DNA of 6,392 bases from assembly GCA_948687865.1 (NCBI GenBank), contig CAPQQE010000001.1, positions 15,504-21,895 on the forward strand, in the 5' to 3' direction. A program made the position numbers and the translations under genes. Positions 6,001 through 6,392 of the stretch are shown in pieces. The notes below the pieces were generated by a model. It did not search any database. It was not told the DNA's origin and was given only the letters and a program-made list of their open reading frames with translations. This DNA comes from an uncultured Bacilli bacterium. GTDB taxonomy: Bacteria; Bacillota_I; Bacilli_A; RF39; UBA660. The number at the start of each line of letters is the position of its first letter. Position 1 is the stretch's first letter.

Positions 6001-6392
6001 TTATAATCTTATAAATTTGTATTTATCTGGAAAAGCTTTAATATTATCGTTAAAATATTTACCTATTGATTTAGCGTTCATTATATTTTTATATTGAAGT
6101 TCTTCAACGTTTTTATAAACATATTCTCCTCCACCAGAAAATCTAATTTTTAATACTTTAGACTCAGATAGATATGCTAAACCTTCTATATTTGATGAAT
6201 CAACTTTTTGAACTGGTATACTTTTATATAATATTAATTCATTTTCGTCTGCTTCATTGTTTTCTTGATTTTTAGTTTTGTCTTGGTCTACAAATGAATT
6301 TGCAACTTCTTGCATTTTATTTTCATTATTTTTTAATGCCTCACCAGCTAATTCAGCAAATCTTTGTTTGTCTTCATTACTGATTTCATTTA
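6001..6392 (-). CDS. KTSC-domain protein, 5' end outside window
   Basis: The last 70 or so residues form a KTSC domain (named from the C-terminus of some lysyl-tRNA synthetases). The pattern is VQKVDSSNIEGLAY, then VLKIRFSGGGEYVYKNV, then AKSIGKYFNDNIK and a basic end KYKFIRL, which agrees closely with the family's S(S/T)NI...GY, FxxGxxYxYxxV and SxGxYFNxxI motifs. The domain is small and its biochemical role is not established. Before it lies a hydrophilic, Asn/Glu/Asp-rich linker. The frame stays open upstream of Met 6315 to the window edge and encodes a plausible helix (KQRFAELAGEALKNN). Met 6315 has no properly spaced ribosome site, so I read this as the C-terminal tail of a longer protein (129 residues visible). 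It is the first gene seen of the unit that continues into the TerD-like gene. Confidence 0.82.
   Translation of the reverse strand, partial: NEISNEDKQRFAELAGEALKNNENKMQEVANSFVDQDKTKNQENNEADENELILYKSIPVQKVDSSNIEGLAYLSESKVLKIRFSGGGEYVYKNVEELQYKNIMNAKSIGKYFNDNIKAFPDKYKFIRL

Noticed and set aside
5824..6006. Plus-strand 60-codon frame
   Set aside because: Antisense to the start of the TerD-like gene and its ribosome site; no supporting signal.
1..6392. CRISPR array, tRNA, rRNA, insertion sequence or attachment site
   Set aside because: No regularly spaced repeats, no cloverleaf-like sequence, no transposase motif and no flanking direct repeats were found on reading both strands.

Overview
The window is about three-quarters A+T and densely packed, and every supported gene is on the minus strand. 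Intergenic gaps are 0-17 bases except for two (149 and 76 bases). AGA and ATA codons are common, Shine-Dalgarno sites are strong (AGGAGGT, AAAGGAG), and one SigA-type promoter is almost perfect. These point to a low-GC Bacillota setting, with a Clostridium-like host as the best guess. The gene mix is several small unknown proteins, a KTSC domain, a YqeY protein, a proteasome-type hydrolase and an N-terminal FETNSSSTH family that I associate with phages. This suggests a large tailed phage or prophage rather than a bacterial chromosome. No terminase, capsid, tail or polymerase gene is present to prove it.

Layout in the direction of transcription (right to left): (1) 6392-6001 is the C-terminal part of a KTSC-domain protein that enters from beyond the right edge. 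(2) 5984-3969 is a 671-residue protein whose C-terminal third looks like the TerD-like domain of the MXAN_6230/SCO0854 family, without that family's RING finger. A strand-specific hairpin followed by a U-tract (3924-3876) probably ends this unit, at least partly. (3) 3819-1030 is a tight four-gene unit: a YqeY-family protein; a proteasome beta/HslV-type Ntn hydrolase with a complete Ser/Asp/Lys catalytic set (start overlaps the yqeY stop by one base); a zinc-ribbon protein of 315 residues; and a 198-residue protein of unknown function. (4) A TTTACA-N17-TATAAT promoter (1024-996) drives a last gene, 953-1, which runs off the left edge and begins with the FETNSSSTH motif.

The most notable content is the unit YqeY - self-activating Ntn peptidase - zinc-ribbon protein. 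A proteasome-like peptidase without a visible ATPase partner, translationally coupled to a YqeY protein, could be a phage proteolysis module for virion maturation or host-protein turnover. That role is inferred from gene order only. The Ter-like protein next door suggests membrane or metal stress, or host-phage conflict, again by family association. Two gene calls need care: the zinc-ribbon protein starts at ATG 2581 and not at GTG 2590, and the KTSC reading frame is open to the right edge, so Met 6315 is probably internal.
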